Below are positions 19,291 to 28,793 of a DNA stretch of 64,000 nucleotides, one piece after another; the first letter of the stretch is position 1, and each line of letters begins with the position of its first letter. Location: NCBI RefSeq assembly GCF_016632365.1, contig NZ_JAEPBH010000019.1:1-64000 (forward strand). Direction: 5' to 3'. This DNA comes from Tenebrionibacter intestinalis. GTDB taxonomy: Bacteria > Pseudomonadota > Gammaproteobacteria > Enterobacterales > Enterobacteriaceae. The notes beneath the pieces are model-generated. The model searched no databases. It saw nothing but the letters and a program-made list of their open reading frames with translations, and was not told the origin of the DNA. The translations under genes and the position numbers were made by a program.

Positions 19291-21003
19291 ATGAATACTC
19301 TACAAATAGTGAGCTTTATTGCATTTACGCTGCTGGTGGCGGTAGTGACATGGTGGAAATTGCGTAAAACAGATACCCAGTCACAGCAGTCTTACTTTCT
19401 TGCCGGCCGGTCGCTTAAGGCGCCCGTTATTGCCGCGTCGCTGATGTTGACCAACCTCTCTACGGAGCAGTTGGTGGGGCTGAGCGGCCAGGCCTACCAG
19501 AGCGGCATGTCGGTGATGGCCTGGGAGGTTATCTCTGCTATTCCTCTGATTTTCCTGGCGTTAATCTTTTTACCGAAATATTTACAACGCGGCATCGCCA
19601 CCATTCCCGATTTTATTGAGGAACGTTACGATAAAACCACGCGTATTGCAGTGGATTGCTGCTTTCTCATCGCTACTGGTATCTGTTTTCTGCCTATCGT
19701 GCTGTATTCCGGCGCGCTGGCGCTTAACAGCCTGTTTAGCGTAGGAGATTCGCTGGGCATTAGCGAGGGCGCCGCTATCTGGCTGATGGTTATCCTGCTG
19801 GGCTTTGCCGGGTTAATGTATGCGGTCATAGGCGGGTTGCGGGCTATTGCTGTAGCTGATGTGGTTAACGGTATCGGGTTGGTGATTGGCGGCCTGTTGG
19901 TACCGGTTTTTGGTCTGATGGCGATGGGAGGCGGCAGTTTCTTTCAGGGAATAGAGCGCCTGACCACGGTACACAGTGAAAAACTTAACTCCATCGGCAC
20001 CAGCAGCGACCCGGTGCCCATTGGCGCAGCGCTCACAGGCCTGATACTGGTTAACACCTTTTACTGGTGCACCAATCAGGGCATTGTACAGCGTACGCTG
20101 GCTTCCCGCAGTCTGGCGGAAGGCCAGAAGGGCGCGCTGCTTACCGCCGTATTGAAAATGCTCGACCCGCTTATTCTGGTGCTGCCGGGCCTCATCGCCT
20201 TCCATCTGTTCCAGGATTTGCCCAAAGCGGACATGGCGTATCCGGCGCTGGTGAACGCCGTTATGCCGACCGCGCTGGTTGGGTTCTTCGGCGCGGTGCT
20301 GTTCGGCGCCATTATCAGTACCTTCAACGGCTTCCTGAACAGCGCCAGCACGCTCTTTAGCCTTGGCCTGTATAGCCGCCTTATTAATCCGAAGGCGTCG
20401 GCGCACAAACAGGTGAGCGTTGGCCGCTGGTTTGGCCTGGCGCTGGCGCTGGTTTCCGTTCTGGTGGCGCCGTGGATTGCCAACGCGCCTGAAGGGCTTT
20501 ATTCGTGGATGAAGCAGCTTAACGGTATCTATAACGTGCCGTTGGTGACAATCGTGATTATGGGCTTCTTCTTTCCGCGTATCCCGGCGGTAGCGGCGAA
20601 AGCGGCGCTACTGTTCGGTATCTGTAGCTATATCGTTATCAACTACCTTGTGGATCTCAAATTCCACTTTTTGTATGTCCTGTTTTTCACCTTCTGCATC
20701 AACGTCGTTTTGATGTTAATCATCGGCTGGCTTAAGCCGCGCGCCACGCCTTTTCGTTTTCAGGATGCTTTTGCGGTGGATATGCAGCCCTGGCGCCATA
20801 CGAAACTGGCGGCCCTGGGCGTGCTGCTTGCCATGATTGGCGTCTACTCTGGCCTGGCGCAGTTTGGCGGTTATTCCACCCATATCCTGACTGTCTTCTG
20901 CTACGCAGCAGTAGCGGTCATTGTGGCTTATCTGGTTTATAGCGGCTGGCGCGCAAAGCGTGCCGCGCCGATGGTTTACGCTTCAGACGTTAAGGAGAAA
21001 TAA
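19291..21003 (+). CDS. yidK: YidK, sodium:solute symporter (SSS family)
   Basis: 570 residues with about 13-14 membrane segments. It resembles the SGLT-like members of the sodium:solute symporter family (SYFLAGRSLKAPVIAASLMLTNLSTEQLVGLSGQAY; WCTNQGIVQRTLAS; GFLNSASTLFS). Pairing with the sulfatase YidJ suggests a sugar or sulfated-sugar substrate; this is inference. The stop overlaps the yidJ start (TAATG). AATAAAGGC precedes the ATG at 19291. Confidence 0.93.
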   Translation: MNTLQIVSFIAFTLLVAVVTWWKLRKTDTQSQQSYFLAGRSLKAPVIAASLMLTNLSTEQLVGLSGQAYQSGMSVMAWEVISAIPLIFLALIFLPKYLQRGIATIPDFIEERYDKTTRIAVDCCFLIATGICFLPIVLYSGALALNSLFSVGDSLGISEGAAIWLMVILLGFAGLMYAVIGGLRAIAVADVVNGIGLVIGGLLVPVFGLMAMGGGSFFQGIERLTTVHSEKLNSIGTSSDPVPIGAALTGLILVNTFYWCTNQGIVQRTLASRSLAEGQKGALLTAVLKMLDPLILVLPGLIAFHLFQDLPKADMAYPALVNAVMPTALVGFFGAVLFGAIISTFNGFLNSASTLFSLGLYSRLINPKASAHKQVSVGRWFGLALALVSVLVAPWIANAPEGLYSWMKQLNGIYNVPLVTIVIMGFFFPRIPAVAAKAALLFGICSYIVINYLVDLKFHFLYVLFFTFCINVVLMLIIGWLKPRATPFRFQDAFAVDMQPWRHTKLAALGVLLAMIGVYSGLAQFGGYSTHILTVFCYAAVAVIVAYLVYSGWRAKRAAPMVYASDVKEK

Positions 21004-22502
21004 TGGCTCGCCCTAACTTTCTGTTTATTATGACCGATACCCAGGCCACCAATATGGTGGGCTGTTACAGCGGCAGGCCGCTTAATACTCAACATATCGA
21101 TGCGCTGGCAAATGAGGGGATACGCTTTAATTCCGCCTATACCTGCACGCCGGTATGTACGCCGGCGCGCGCGGGATTGTTTACCGGCATTTATGCCAAC
21201 CAGTCCGGCCCGTGGACGAACAACGTTGCGCCGGGAAAAAACATTTCAACGATGGGGCGATATTTTAAAGATGCCGGTTATCACACCTGCTATATCGGCA
21301 AATGGCATCTTGATGGCCATGATTACTTCGGAACCGGTATTTGCCCGCCGGAATGGGACGAGGAGTTCTGGTATGACGGCGCAAACTACCTGGCGGAGCT
21401 GAGCGAGCATGAAATCGGCCTGTGGCGTAACGGGCTCAACACGCTGGACGATCTGCGCGACAACCGTATCGACGCCAGCTTTACCTGGGCGCATCGCATC
21501 AGTAACCGGGCGCAGGATTTCTTAACGCGCCCGGAGCGGGATGAGGAGCCGTTCCTGTTGGTTATTTCCTACGATGAACCGCACCATCCTTTTACCTGCC
21601 CGCCAGAATATCTGGAGAAATATCAGGACTTCCGCTACGACCTGGGCGTTAAAGGGCAGGACGACCTGGCGAATAAGCCTGAGCATCATCGCCTGTGGGC
21701 ACAGGCCATGCCGTCGCCGGTCGGAGAGGATGGGCAGTATCATCACCCGCTCTATTTTGCCTGCAATGATTTTGTGGATGACGAAATTGGCCGCGTGGTG
21801 GCAACGCTTACGCCGGCGCAGCGTGAAAATACCTGGGTTATCTACACCTCCGATCACGGCGAGATGATGGGCGCGCACCGCCTTATTAGTAAGGGGGCGG
21901 CGATGTATGACGATATTACCCGTATTCCGCTTATTTTTTGCCCGCCTGCCGGGCAGCAGGCGCCACGGCAGGTGGATACGCCGGTCAGCCATATTGACGT
22001 ATTGCCGACAATGATGCGGCTGGCGGGGATTAGCAAGCCGGCTATCCTGCCAGGCGATGATATTATCCAGGCGCAGGGCGACCGTGGCGTTATGGTGGAG
22101 TTTAACCGCTACGAGATAGAGCACGACAGCTTTGGCGGTTTTATCCCGGTGCGCTGTTGGGTGACGGACGGCTTTAAGCTGGTGCTTAACCTGTTTACCA
22201 GTGATGAATTATACGATCGTCATAATGACCCGCAGGAGATGCATAATCTTATTGACGATCCGCGCTATGCCGGGCAGCGTAACAGGTTGCACGATGCGCT
22301 ACTCGACTATATGGAGCGTATACGCGATCCTTTTCGCTCTTATCAGTGGTCATGTCGCCCGTGGCGTCCTGATGCGACGCCGCGCTGGATGGGGGCGTTT
22401 CGCCCAAGGCCGGAAGACGGCTACTCGCCGGTGGTGCGCGATTACGACACAGGGCTACCCACGCAGGGCGTAAAAGTGGAAGATAAGAAGCAAAAGTTTT
22501 AG
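21003..22502 (+). CDS. yidJ: YidJ, sulfatase
   Basis: 499 residues, alkaline-phosphatase/sulfatase fold, without a signal peptide. The sulfatase signature CTPARAGLFTG contains the cysteine (in VCTPAR) converted to formylglycine by an activating enzyme. Metal ligands are seen in FIMTDTQATN and YTSDHGEMMGAH, and the second signature GKWHLDGHDYFG is present. It is translationally coupled to yidK. The natural substrate is unknown; a sulfated carbohydrate is the usual guess. No anaerobic sulfatase-maturing enzyme is in the window. Confidence 0.93.
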   Translation: MARPNFLFIMTDTQATNMVGCYSGRPLNTQHIDALANEGIRFNSAYTCTPVCTPARAGLFTGIYANQSGPWTNNVAPGKNISTMGRYFKDAGYHTCYIGKWHLDGHDYFGTGICPPEWDEEFWYDGANYLAELSEHEIGLWRNGLNTLDDLRDNRIDASFTWAHRISNRAQDFLTRPERDEEPFLLVISYDEPHHPFTCPPEYLEKYQDFRYDLGVKGQDDLANKPEHHRLWAQAMPSPVGEDGQYHHPLYFACNDFVDDEIGRVVATLTPAQRENTWVIYTSDHGEMMGAHRLISKGAAMYDDITRIPLIFCPPAGQQAPRQVDTPVSHIDVLPTMMRLAGISKPAILPGDDIIQAQGDRGVMVEFNRYEIEHDSFGGFIPVRCWVTDGFKLVLNLFTSDELYDRHNDPQEMHNLIDDPRYAGQRNRLHDALLDYMERIRDPFRSYQWSCRPWRPDATPRWMGAFRPRPEDGYSPVVRDYDTGLPTQGVKVEDKKQKF

Positions 22503-22547
22503 CCTCAGCGCAGAAAACGCGCTGAATCTGAATAAAGAGGAGCAGGC

Positions 22548-22895
22548 ATGAAGATTTCCCGGCTTGGTGAAGCGCCGGACTACCGTTTTTCACTGGCTAA
22601 TGAGCGCACATTTCTGGCGTGGATTCGTACCGCGCTGGGGTTTCTGGCTGCAGGCGTAGGGTTGGATCAGCTTGCGCCCGATCTGGCGACGCCGCTGGTG
22701 CGGGAAACTATCGCGTTATTGCTGTGTGTTTTTGCAGGGCTATTGGCCATATGGGGCTATCTGCGCTGGCTGCATAATGAAAAAGCGATGCGCCTGAAGC
22801 AGGATCTGCCCTATACGCCAGCGCTGCTGGTTATCAGCGGCGTTATGGCGCTGGCGGTGCTGACGGTAATTTCATTGGTGGTCTATGCCGGGTAA
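22548..22895 (+). CDS. yidH: YidH, DUF202 small inner-membrane protein
   Basis: 115 residues. The N-terminus carries the DUF202 signature (YRFSLANERTFLAWIRTALGFLAAGVGLDQL), followed by three predicted membrane segments. AAAGAGGAG precedes the ATG. E. coli has yidI between yidH and yidJ; it is absent here, so yidJ, yidH and yidG form one plus-strand run. The biochemical role is not known. Confidence 0.9.
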   Translation: MKISRLGEAPDYRFSLANERTFLAWIRTALGFLAAGVGLDQLAPDLATPLVRETIALLLCVFAGLLAIWGYLRWLHNEKAMRLKQDLPYTPALLVISGVMALAVLTVISLVVYAG

Positions 22896-23238
22896 TCGAC
22901 GTGCGCGTCGCCTCAGCGATCCGGGGCTTCAGCCGGAACGCACCTCACTGGCCTGGTTTCGTACTTTGCTGGGCTATGGCGCGCTGATGGCGCTGGCATT
23001 GCGACATGCCTGGTATCAGGCGGGAATACTGTTCTGGACCTCGTTGGCTATTGTGGCGGTGGTGGCGCTGTTGGTATATGGCTATGCCCGGCAGCGCAAC
23101 CTGATGGATATCGCCATAGAGGATTTTGCGCAGCCGGGCGCAGTACGCGCCCGGCTGCTGATTGCCCTGGGCGTGTTGCTGTTGGCTATTTTGTTTGCGG
23201 TGTCTCATGTGCGCCAGGTCATGCTGCTGTGGGGATAA
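22885..23238 (+). CDS. yidG: YidG, DUF202 small inner-membrane protein
   Basis: 117 residues. It overlaps the end of yidH by 11 bp. Like YidH it has the DUF202 start (LQPERTSLAWFRTLLGYGALMALALRH) and three membrane segments, so the two are probably partners in one membrane complex. The function is unknown. The run of genes ends here. Confidence 0.9.
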   Translation: MPGNRRARRLSDPGLQPERTSLAWFRTLLGYGALMALALRHAWYQAGILFWTSLAIVAVVALLVYGYARQRNLMDIAIEDFAQPGAVRARLLIALGVLLLAILFAVSHVRQVMLLWG

Positions 23239-23980
23239 TGCCATGCCGGCTGGCGCGTAGAGACGTAGAGACATTGTTTGCCCCGCTTTGCTCAACGCCG
23301 GGTTCCATATAGCGAGCTTATTACTGAACGTCGCGCTGAGATAAGCCTTACAATTGCTATCCTTGCCCGGTCTGGCTGGACACCCGAGCCGTAAGCCGGG
23401 CTTTACTGTTGTGGGCTTTTACTTCTGGCGTAAAAAATAAGGCGGTATCTGCCGGTCAGCGCGGAAAAATATGTAGCAAAGGGAAGCGAGAAGGAGAGTG
23501 TTGGTATAGCAAACACTAATACAATCACCCTTTCTACCGTAAAACCGGGGGCGATCTCTTCACACGTGTACAACAATAACGCTGCTTTACCATGAAACGC
23601 CAGCCTTGCCTGCGAGGCATACACGCATACCATGTTTTTATTTTATATGATTGATTTATCTGTTCTTTTTAATTTTATCTGTTAAAAAACTCAGTTGTGC
23701 ATTTAATCACGCTGAGAAAATGCCTGTTAATGTTAATAACATTAAGCAGCGCCCGGATAACCTGGTCTGTTTACACTTAGCCGGGATATTCATTAATTTC
23801 ATGGGATTATATACTTATTTTGTGTTATTTCCGGGTGTAATGTTTTGTTATTCTCCTGACTGGCTCAGATGAAATAAGCCATTTCTGGTATTGATATATG
23901 CCCTGGTTGCCTTATTATAGCGGGCAGAGAAAATAAGGCTAAGTTAGCCGCTATTTCATATACAGGTAGATGGATTTACC
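23239..23980. other. AT-rich gap with no convincing gene
   Basis: Two open frames of about 75 codons (23403-23633 minus; 23651-23872 plus) have hydrophobic stretches but no good ribosome site and no recognisable family. The hairpin-like string ACCCGAGCCGTAAGCCGGG near 23380 is weak. I support nothing here as a gene. Confidence 0.35.
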
Positions 23981-24229
23981 ATGTTTAAGCTATTTGTCCC
24001 CGTCACTATCCTTGGTATATACGGGGGAAGTTCGATTATTGATTTATATACCGTAAGGTTAACAATGGCGTTAGCCGTTGTTCTTACAGGCTTTTGTTTA
24101 ATCTGGTTGTTAAAACAAGTTTGTACTAACGTGCTCCTGTCGCTTACTGAAGAGAAAACCGGTATGGCATGGGGGTTAGCGGTAGGCGTCCTGGTTGTGT
24201 TTTTTTCCCTGGCGCTTACGGTACCTTAG
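23981..24229 (+). CDS. Hypothetical two-span membrane protein
   Basis: 82 residues. Two hydrophobic segments (about residues 24-44, LYTVRLTMALAVVLTGFCLIW, and 62-81, GMAWGLAVGVLVVFFSLALTV) flank a short polar loop with TEEKTG. The first 20 residues are also hydrophobic. A weak GGA lies about 10 bases before the ATG. I recognise no family. It sits alone in an AT-rich accessory stretch. Confidence 0.4.
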   Translation: MFKLFVPVTILGIYGGSSIIDLYTVRLTMALAVVLTGFCLIWLLKQVCTNVLLSLTEEKTGMAWGLAVGVLVVFFSLALTVP

Positions 24230-24523
24230 CCGCGTTAACAACCGGTCGTCCCGGGAAGCAGGCGCATAATGCCTTACCGCTTTATTTGCCTGAATGATGC
24301 AGTAACCTTTCCAGATACCGTAAACGGTATACCCGCCAGCCACGCTTTCTGAGCCTCGCGTATCAAACACAGATAACATGTTTAGTTTTATCTCCCGTAA
24401 AAATGGCGGCGGGCTGTCGCGCTAAACGTGTCAGGGTGGCCGCCTGCTGGCGGTTATTCTCAAATTGCGCGTAGCAAGCGGCGCCTTTACGGTGATGTCG
24501 CCTGTTTTTCAGGCTAAATCATT

Positions 24524-24700
24524 TTACTGCTTAACCCGTTTCGCTTTTTTAAAAACAGGTTGGGTATAGCGCCATTGCATTACGCTGTCCAACATATCGT
24601 CACGCTGAGCGGCGGTAAAGCCGCGCATTAACCAACCGCCACTATTCCTGGTGGCATGAAAATATGCCCTGAAAAACTGACGAATACTGGATTTTTTCAT
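24524..24700 (-). CDS. Hypothetical 58-residue basic protein
   Basis: The ATG at 24700 has a strong GGGGGAG ribosome site 7-8 bases upstream, which sets the start within a longer frame that extends to 24901. The protein is basic and soluble (MKKSSIRQFFRAYFHATRN...), with a central GGWLMRGFTAAQRDDMLDSVMQW segment and a Lys-rich tail (KKAKRVKQ). I do not recognise the family. It lies downstream of the giant coiled-coil gene on the same strand, separated by 262 bp. Confidence 0.5.
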   Translation of the reverse strand: MKKSSIRQFFRAYFHATRNSGGWLMRGFTAAQRDDMLDSVMQWRYTQPVFKKAKRVKQ

Positions 24701-24962
24701 TGCTAATCTCCCCCGGCTATTGCGTTGAGGTAAGTATTGCGATGAATGCGGAACAGATAAATTGACAGGTTTGCGTTTTTTCAGCCTCTTTTTGGGCGCA
24801 GTGGTGCGCTTTAGCAGAGCGTTTGCCGGTAATCGGGCTGAGATATGAAGGTTATTGCAGGCAGTAAGGCGGGAAGTGGCGTTGTGTTCGACGATTAACA
24901 TGCTGCGGGTCGCCAGAACATATCCTCTTTCAGGATACGGGCGCCCGCAGCAGGCAGGCGCT

Positions 24963-27900
24963 TTATTTTGAGGTCAGTGTGACTTTCATCGGCGTTAGCG
25001 GGAATACGCCGTCTGGCATAGCGCCAGAAGCGTAGATATCGCCTGCCAGTCCATAGACTTCCATTGAGCCGCCTTTTTTACCCAGACGGAAAGCTTCGTA
25101 GAATACGTACGGCAGCTTATCGCTGAAGGTCAGTACGCCGCTGTTTTCCTGGTTAAGCACTTTACCGTTAAGCAAGGCCTCGGTCAGCGTGAAGTTGATG
25201 CTTTCGCCTTCTTTAAAGCTGTTATTGCCGGCCTTAGCCTGGATGAAGAACAGATTATTATTCTGCTTAAGCACTTTCTTTTTCGTTGTTGCTGAGCGCA
25301 ACTGTTTGAAAGCTTTATCGAATTTCTGTTTTTCAAGCTTACTCAGCGAATCCATCAGGCTACGATGGTTTTTCATCAATGAGCCTTCATCAAGACGGGA
25401 ACGGTTCGATACGCCATCAGCGATGCCTTCAAGTATGGCCGGCACGTCAACTTTCACGCCCAGATATTCCTGCTCGCTGATATTTTTCTTCAGCATGCGG
25501 GAGAATACTACGCCGTTGGTGTAAGAGCGTTTAGCGTCCTCGCTCTTAAGGGCGACGCTACCGGTAGCCGGCAGGCCTTTCGCCAGGGTTTTCGTGTTGG
25601 TCAGATCGGCGTTGAGTTTAGTCAGTTCTGCAACCTTTGCGTTCAACTGAGCTATCTGATCGTCACGCTGGCGTAAGGTGTCGCTGGATTTGGTCAGATC
25701 GGCATTGGTTTTGGTCAGCTCCGCGACTTTTGCATTCAACTGGGCGATCTGGTCGTCACGCTGGCGCAGTATGTCGCTGCTTTTACTCAACTCCGCGCTG
25801 GATTTTGTGAGATCGGCATTGGTTTTTGTCAGTGCGGCAATCTTCTCGTTTAACTGTTCAATCTGAGAGACTTGTTCGCCGGCGGCCTTCTCTTTCGCGC
25901 TCAGTTTTTCAGTGATTTGTTTAATATCTTTCGCCGCCGTAGCGCGCAATTCGAGCAGCGCTTTCTCCAGTTGGGCTACTTTATCGGCAGAGGCCTGCCC
26001 TGCTTTTTTCTGCTCGTCGAGCTGTTTGTTTAACAGGCGGATCGTATCAGCGCTTTTACCGCCGGATTCGGCAAGCGTTTTTTCCAACATGGCGGCTTTT
26101 TCACTGGCGCTTTGCGCCAGCTTTCTTTGCTCTTCAAGTTGGATAGTCAGTTGTTTTACATCTCCAGCCGACTTTGACGTATCTGTTAACGATTTTTCCA
26201 GCAGCGCAACGCGGCCGCCGGCGTTCTGGCTAAGTTTTTTCTCTTCTTCCAGTTTCGCAGACAGCAGGTTGATTTTCTCCTGCGCCTTATTTCTGGATTC
26301 CGCCAGCGCTTTCTCAAGCGTGGCAACGCGGTTTTCAGCGTCCTGGCCAAGTTTTTTCTGCTCTGCGAGGCTGGCGGCCAGTAGGTTAATTTTATCAAGC
26401 GCTTTTTTGCCTGAATCCGCCAGCGATTTTTCCATTATCGCAACGCGCTCTTCAGCGCTCTGGCTGAGTTTTTTCTGTTCTTCAAGCTGCGCCTGTAGCT
26501 TGCTCTGGTTATCCGTCGCTTTCTTTTGCGAGTCAGCCAGCGCTTTTTCCAACTCGGCTGTTTTGCTGGCGGCAGTTTGCGAGATCTTCTTCTGCTCATC
26601 CAGTTGAACTGTCAGCTTTTTAATAACGTCGGCGTTTTTACCACCGGACTCTGCAAGCGTTTTTTCCAGCAGAGCGATTTTACTGTCGGAATCCTGGCCC
26701 GACTTTTTCTGCTGCTCAAGCTGAGCGCTCAGGGCTTTGATCTGCTCGGCTGCTTTTTTATTCGATTCTGCGAGCGCTTTTTCCATTTCCGCCGCTTTAC
26801 TCGTCGCACCTGCGCTGAGGTTTTTTTGCTGCTCAAGTTCAGTAGTCAGTTGCGCAATTTCATCGCCGGATTTAGTACGTGATTCAGCCAGCATTTTTAT
26901 TAGCTTACTGATTTCCGCTTTCGCTACGTCGTTAAGTTTTTTCTGCTCTTCAAGCTGGGCGGCCAACTGTTTTGCGTTGTCGGCGGCTTTTCCGGTTTCG
27001 GTGAGAGATTTTTCCAGCAGAGCCACTTTCCCGCCGGAAGTCTGGCTAAGTGATTTTTGTTCATCCAGCTTCGCGTTGAGATTTTTGATATCCGCATCGG
27101 CTTTACTACGCGTATCGACCAGCGTTTTTTCAAGCTGCGAGATTTGTTGGTTAGCGGCCAGCGTCAGCTTTTTCTGTTCATCAAGCTGGGCCGTCAGGCG
27201 TTTAACGTCGTCGGCGGCTTTGCGAGAGTCGGAAAGGGATTTTTCCAGTTCAGCTAATTTGCCGCCAGAGGCTTGTATGATCGCTTTCTGGTCGTTGAGC
27301 TGCGCGGTCAGCGCTTTTACTTCGTTGGCGGATTTTGCGCGTGAATCATTTAATTCTTTTTCAAGCTGCGCCGCTTTATCGCTGGCGGCTTTGGTTAGCT
27401 TTTGCTGCTCGGCCAGTTGTTCGTTGAGGCTATTGACGTTGCTTGCGGTCTTTTGCGAAGAGGCAAGGGACTGCTCCAGCAGCGCCACTTTGCCGCCGGC
27501 ATTTTCGCTGAGGCTTTTTTGTTCGTTAAGTCGCGCGGTCAGTTTTTTAATTTCGTCGTCAGATTTTACGCGCGATTCGGCCAGCATTTTTTCCAGCTTG
27601 CTGATTTGCTCGTTGGCAGACTGGGTTTGTTTCTGCTGCTCGGCAAGCTGTGCGCTGAGACGCTTAACTTCCTCTGCGGCCTGGTGGGATGCGGTAAGCG
27701 ATTTTTCCAGCTCGGCCACTTTGCCGCCGGAAGCCTGCATAGCTGCTTTTTGAGCGTTGAGCTGGGCGGTGAGCGTCTTGATCTCTTCTGCGGCCTGGCT
27801 GCGTGAATCCGCCAACTCTTTTTCAAGCTTTGTCGCTTTATCAGCGGACGTCCGGGCCTGTTTTTGCTGCTCTGCAAGCTGCGTAGTCAGGCGTTTAACC

Positions 27901-28760
27901 TCTTCTTCCGCTTTGCGAGAGGCGGCCAGAGATTTTTCCAACAGCGCAACTTTATCGTCGGAGTCATGGCTAAGTGACTTCTGTGCGTCAAGCTGCGAAG
28001 CCAACTGATTAATCCGGGTGCTGGAATTATTTTTAGATTCCGCCAGCGCTTTTTCCATTTGCGCAACTTTATCGCTGAACGCCTGGCTGCGTTTTTTCTG
28101 CTCTTCAAGTTGAGCCGTTAACGTTTTAGCCTCGTCAGCAGATTTTTGCGCTGTTGCGAGAGATTGCGTCAGCAGTGCAATTTTTTCTTCTGATTTTTTA
28201 TTAAGCTGTTGTTGCTCATTAAGCTGTGCGGCAAGCGCCTTAATAGATTTGTTGCCTTCGCTTTCATAGGCGGAATATTCCTGTAACAGCTTAGATTTAT
28301 CTTCAGCCAGATTATTAATTGCCAGTTTTAACGCTGCATTTTCTTTTTGTAACACAACATATTGCTGGCTGTTGGCATTGTTCTCCGGTTTTGGCGATGC
28401 ACTTGCCTGGCTTAACTGTTTTTTTAAGTTCTCAAGCTCCTGAGCCAGCTTTTTATTTTTTAGCTGCAATGATTCATTTGAGGATGCCAGGTGTTTTAAT
28501 TGTTTATTTTGTGAGTAAGCAGGCTGATTTTGTGTTGTTTGTGATCGGGATTTAGACTGTGTGTTTTCTTTTTTTATTCTGTTTGTATACGGCCCGGGCG
28601 AATAGGCGTTATTGGGAGATAACAGTGAGTTCAGCTCGGCATCATCAATTGCCTGAATGGCTGAAAAAAAATCTTTGCCTTTCGTATTCGCATTGGCCCA
28701 GGGAAAAGATAGGCTCTGAAAAACCATCAGTCCTATCACTGTCCTTGTGAATTTTTTCAT
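24963..28760 (-). CDS. Giant exported coiled-coil protein with C-terminal FkpA-like domain
   Basis: 1265 residues. A signal peptide (residues 1-25, ending WANANT) is followed by a polar Gln/Ser/Asn-rich linker. About twenty 38-39-residue coiled-coil repeats then span residues 176-948. A second repeat type has the unit LRQRDDQIAQLNAKVAELTK. A C-terminal 200-residue domain from about 1062 resembles the FkpA/Mip peptidyl-prolyl isomerase: SYTNGVVFSRML...EQEYLGVKVD matches the FkpA dimerisation domain, and the rest follows the FKBP fold with most active-site aromatics lost. A filamentous periplasmic protein is likely. It is in an apparent operon with the lipoprotein gene 33 bp upstream. I know no named homologue. 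Confidence 0.85.
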   Translation of the reverse strand: MKKFTRTVIGLMVFQSLSFPWANANTKGKDFFSAIQAIDDAELNSLLSPNNAYSPGPYTNRIKKENTQSKSRSQTTQNQPAYSQNKQLKHLASSNESLQLKNKKLAQELENLKKQLSQASASPKPENNANSQQYVVLQKENAALKLAINNLAEDKSKLLQEYSAYESEGNKSIKALAAQLNEQQQLNKKSEEKIALLTQSLATAQKSADEAKTLTAQLEEQKKRSQAFSDKVAQMEKALAESKNNSSTRINQLASQLDAQKSLSHDSDDKVALLEKSLAASRKAEEEVKRLTTQLAEQQKQARTSADKATKLEKELADSRSQAAEEIKTLTAQLNAQKAAMQASGGKVAELEKSLTASHQAAEEVKRLSAQLAEQQKQTQSANEQISKLEKMLAESRVKSDDEIKKLTARLNEQKSLSENAGGKVALLEQSLASSQKTASNVNSLNEQLAEQQKLTKAASDKAAQLEKELNDSRAKSANEVKALTAQLNDQKAIIQASGGKLAELEKSLSDSRKAADDVKRLTAQLDEQKKLTLAANQQISQLEKTLVDTRSKADADIKNLNAKLDEQKSLSQTSGGKVALLEKSLTETGKAADNAKQLAAQLEEQKKLNDVAKAEISKLIKMLAESRTKSGDEIAQLTTELEQQKNLSAGATSKAAEMEKALAESNKKAAEQIKALSAQLEQQKKSGQDSDSKIALLEKTLAESGGKNADVIKKLTVQLDEQKKISQTAASKTAELEKALADSQKKATDNQSKLQAQLEEQKKLSQSAEERVAIMEKSLADSGKKALDKINLLAASLAEQKKLGQDAENRVATLEKALAESRNKAQEKINLLSAKLEEEKKLSQNAGGRVALLEKSLTDTSKSAGDVKQLTIQLEEQRKLAQSASEKAAMLEKTLAESGGKSADTIRLLNKQLDEQKKAGQASADKVAQLEKALLELRATAAKDIKQITEKLSAKEKAAGEQVSQIEQLNEKIAALTKTNADLTKSSAELSKSSDILRQRDDQIAQLNAKVAELTKTNADLTKSSDTLRQRDDQIAQLNAKVAELTKLNADLTNTKTLAKGLPATGSVALKSEDAKRSYTNGVVFSRMLKKNISEQEYLGVKVDVPAILEGIADGVSNRSRLDEGSLMKNHRSLMDSLSKLEKQKFDKAFKQLRSATTKKKVLKQNNNLFFIQAKAGNNSFKEGESINFTLTEALLNGKVLNQENSGVLTFSDKLPYVFYEAFRLGKKGGSMEVYGLAGDIYASGAMPDGVFPLTPMKVTLTSK
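25917..28235 (-). repeat. Tandem coding repeats (about 20 units of 114/117 bp)
   Basis: Within the coiled-coil gene, units of the form L-x-A-Q-L-x-E-Q-K-K...G-K-V-A-L-L-E-K-S-L-A-x-S recur about twenty times. The first eleven units alternate 38 and 39 residues; units 12-17 and 19-20 are all 39 and unit 18 is 38. Related units remain similar at the DNA level, which points to expansion by duplication. Confidence 0.85.
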
Positions 28761-28793
28761 TATTTTAATGACCTACCGAGTTAAGCTGTTACT

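Noticed and set aside
23403..23872. Two hydrophobic open frames in the gap after yidG
   Set aside because: No ribosome sites or family features; low-complexity AT-rich DNA readily yields such frames.
25912..27753. Long plus-strand Ser/Cys/Phe-rich frames
   Set aside because: They are the reverse complement of the Glu/Lys/Leu-rich coiled-coil repeats; repetition in one strand automatically makes open frames in the other.
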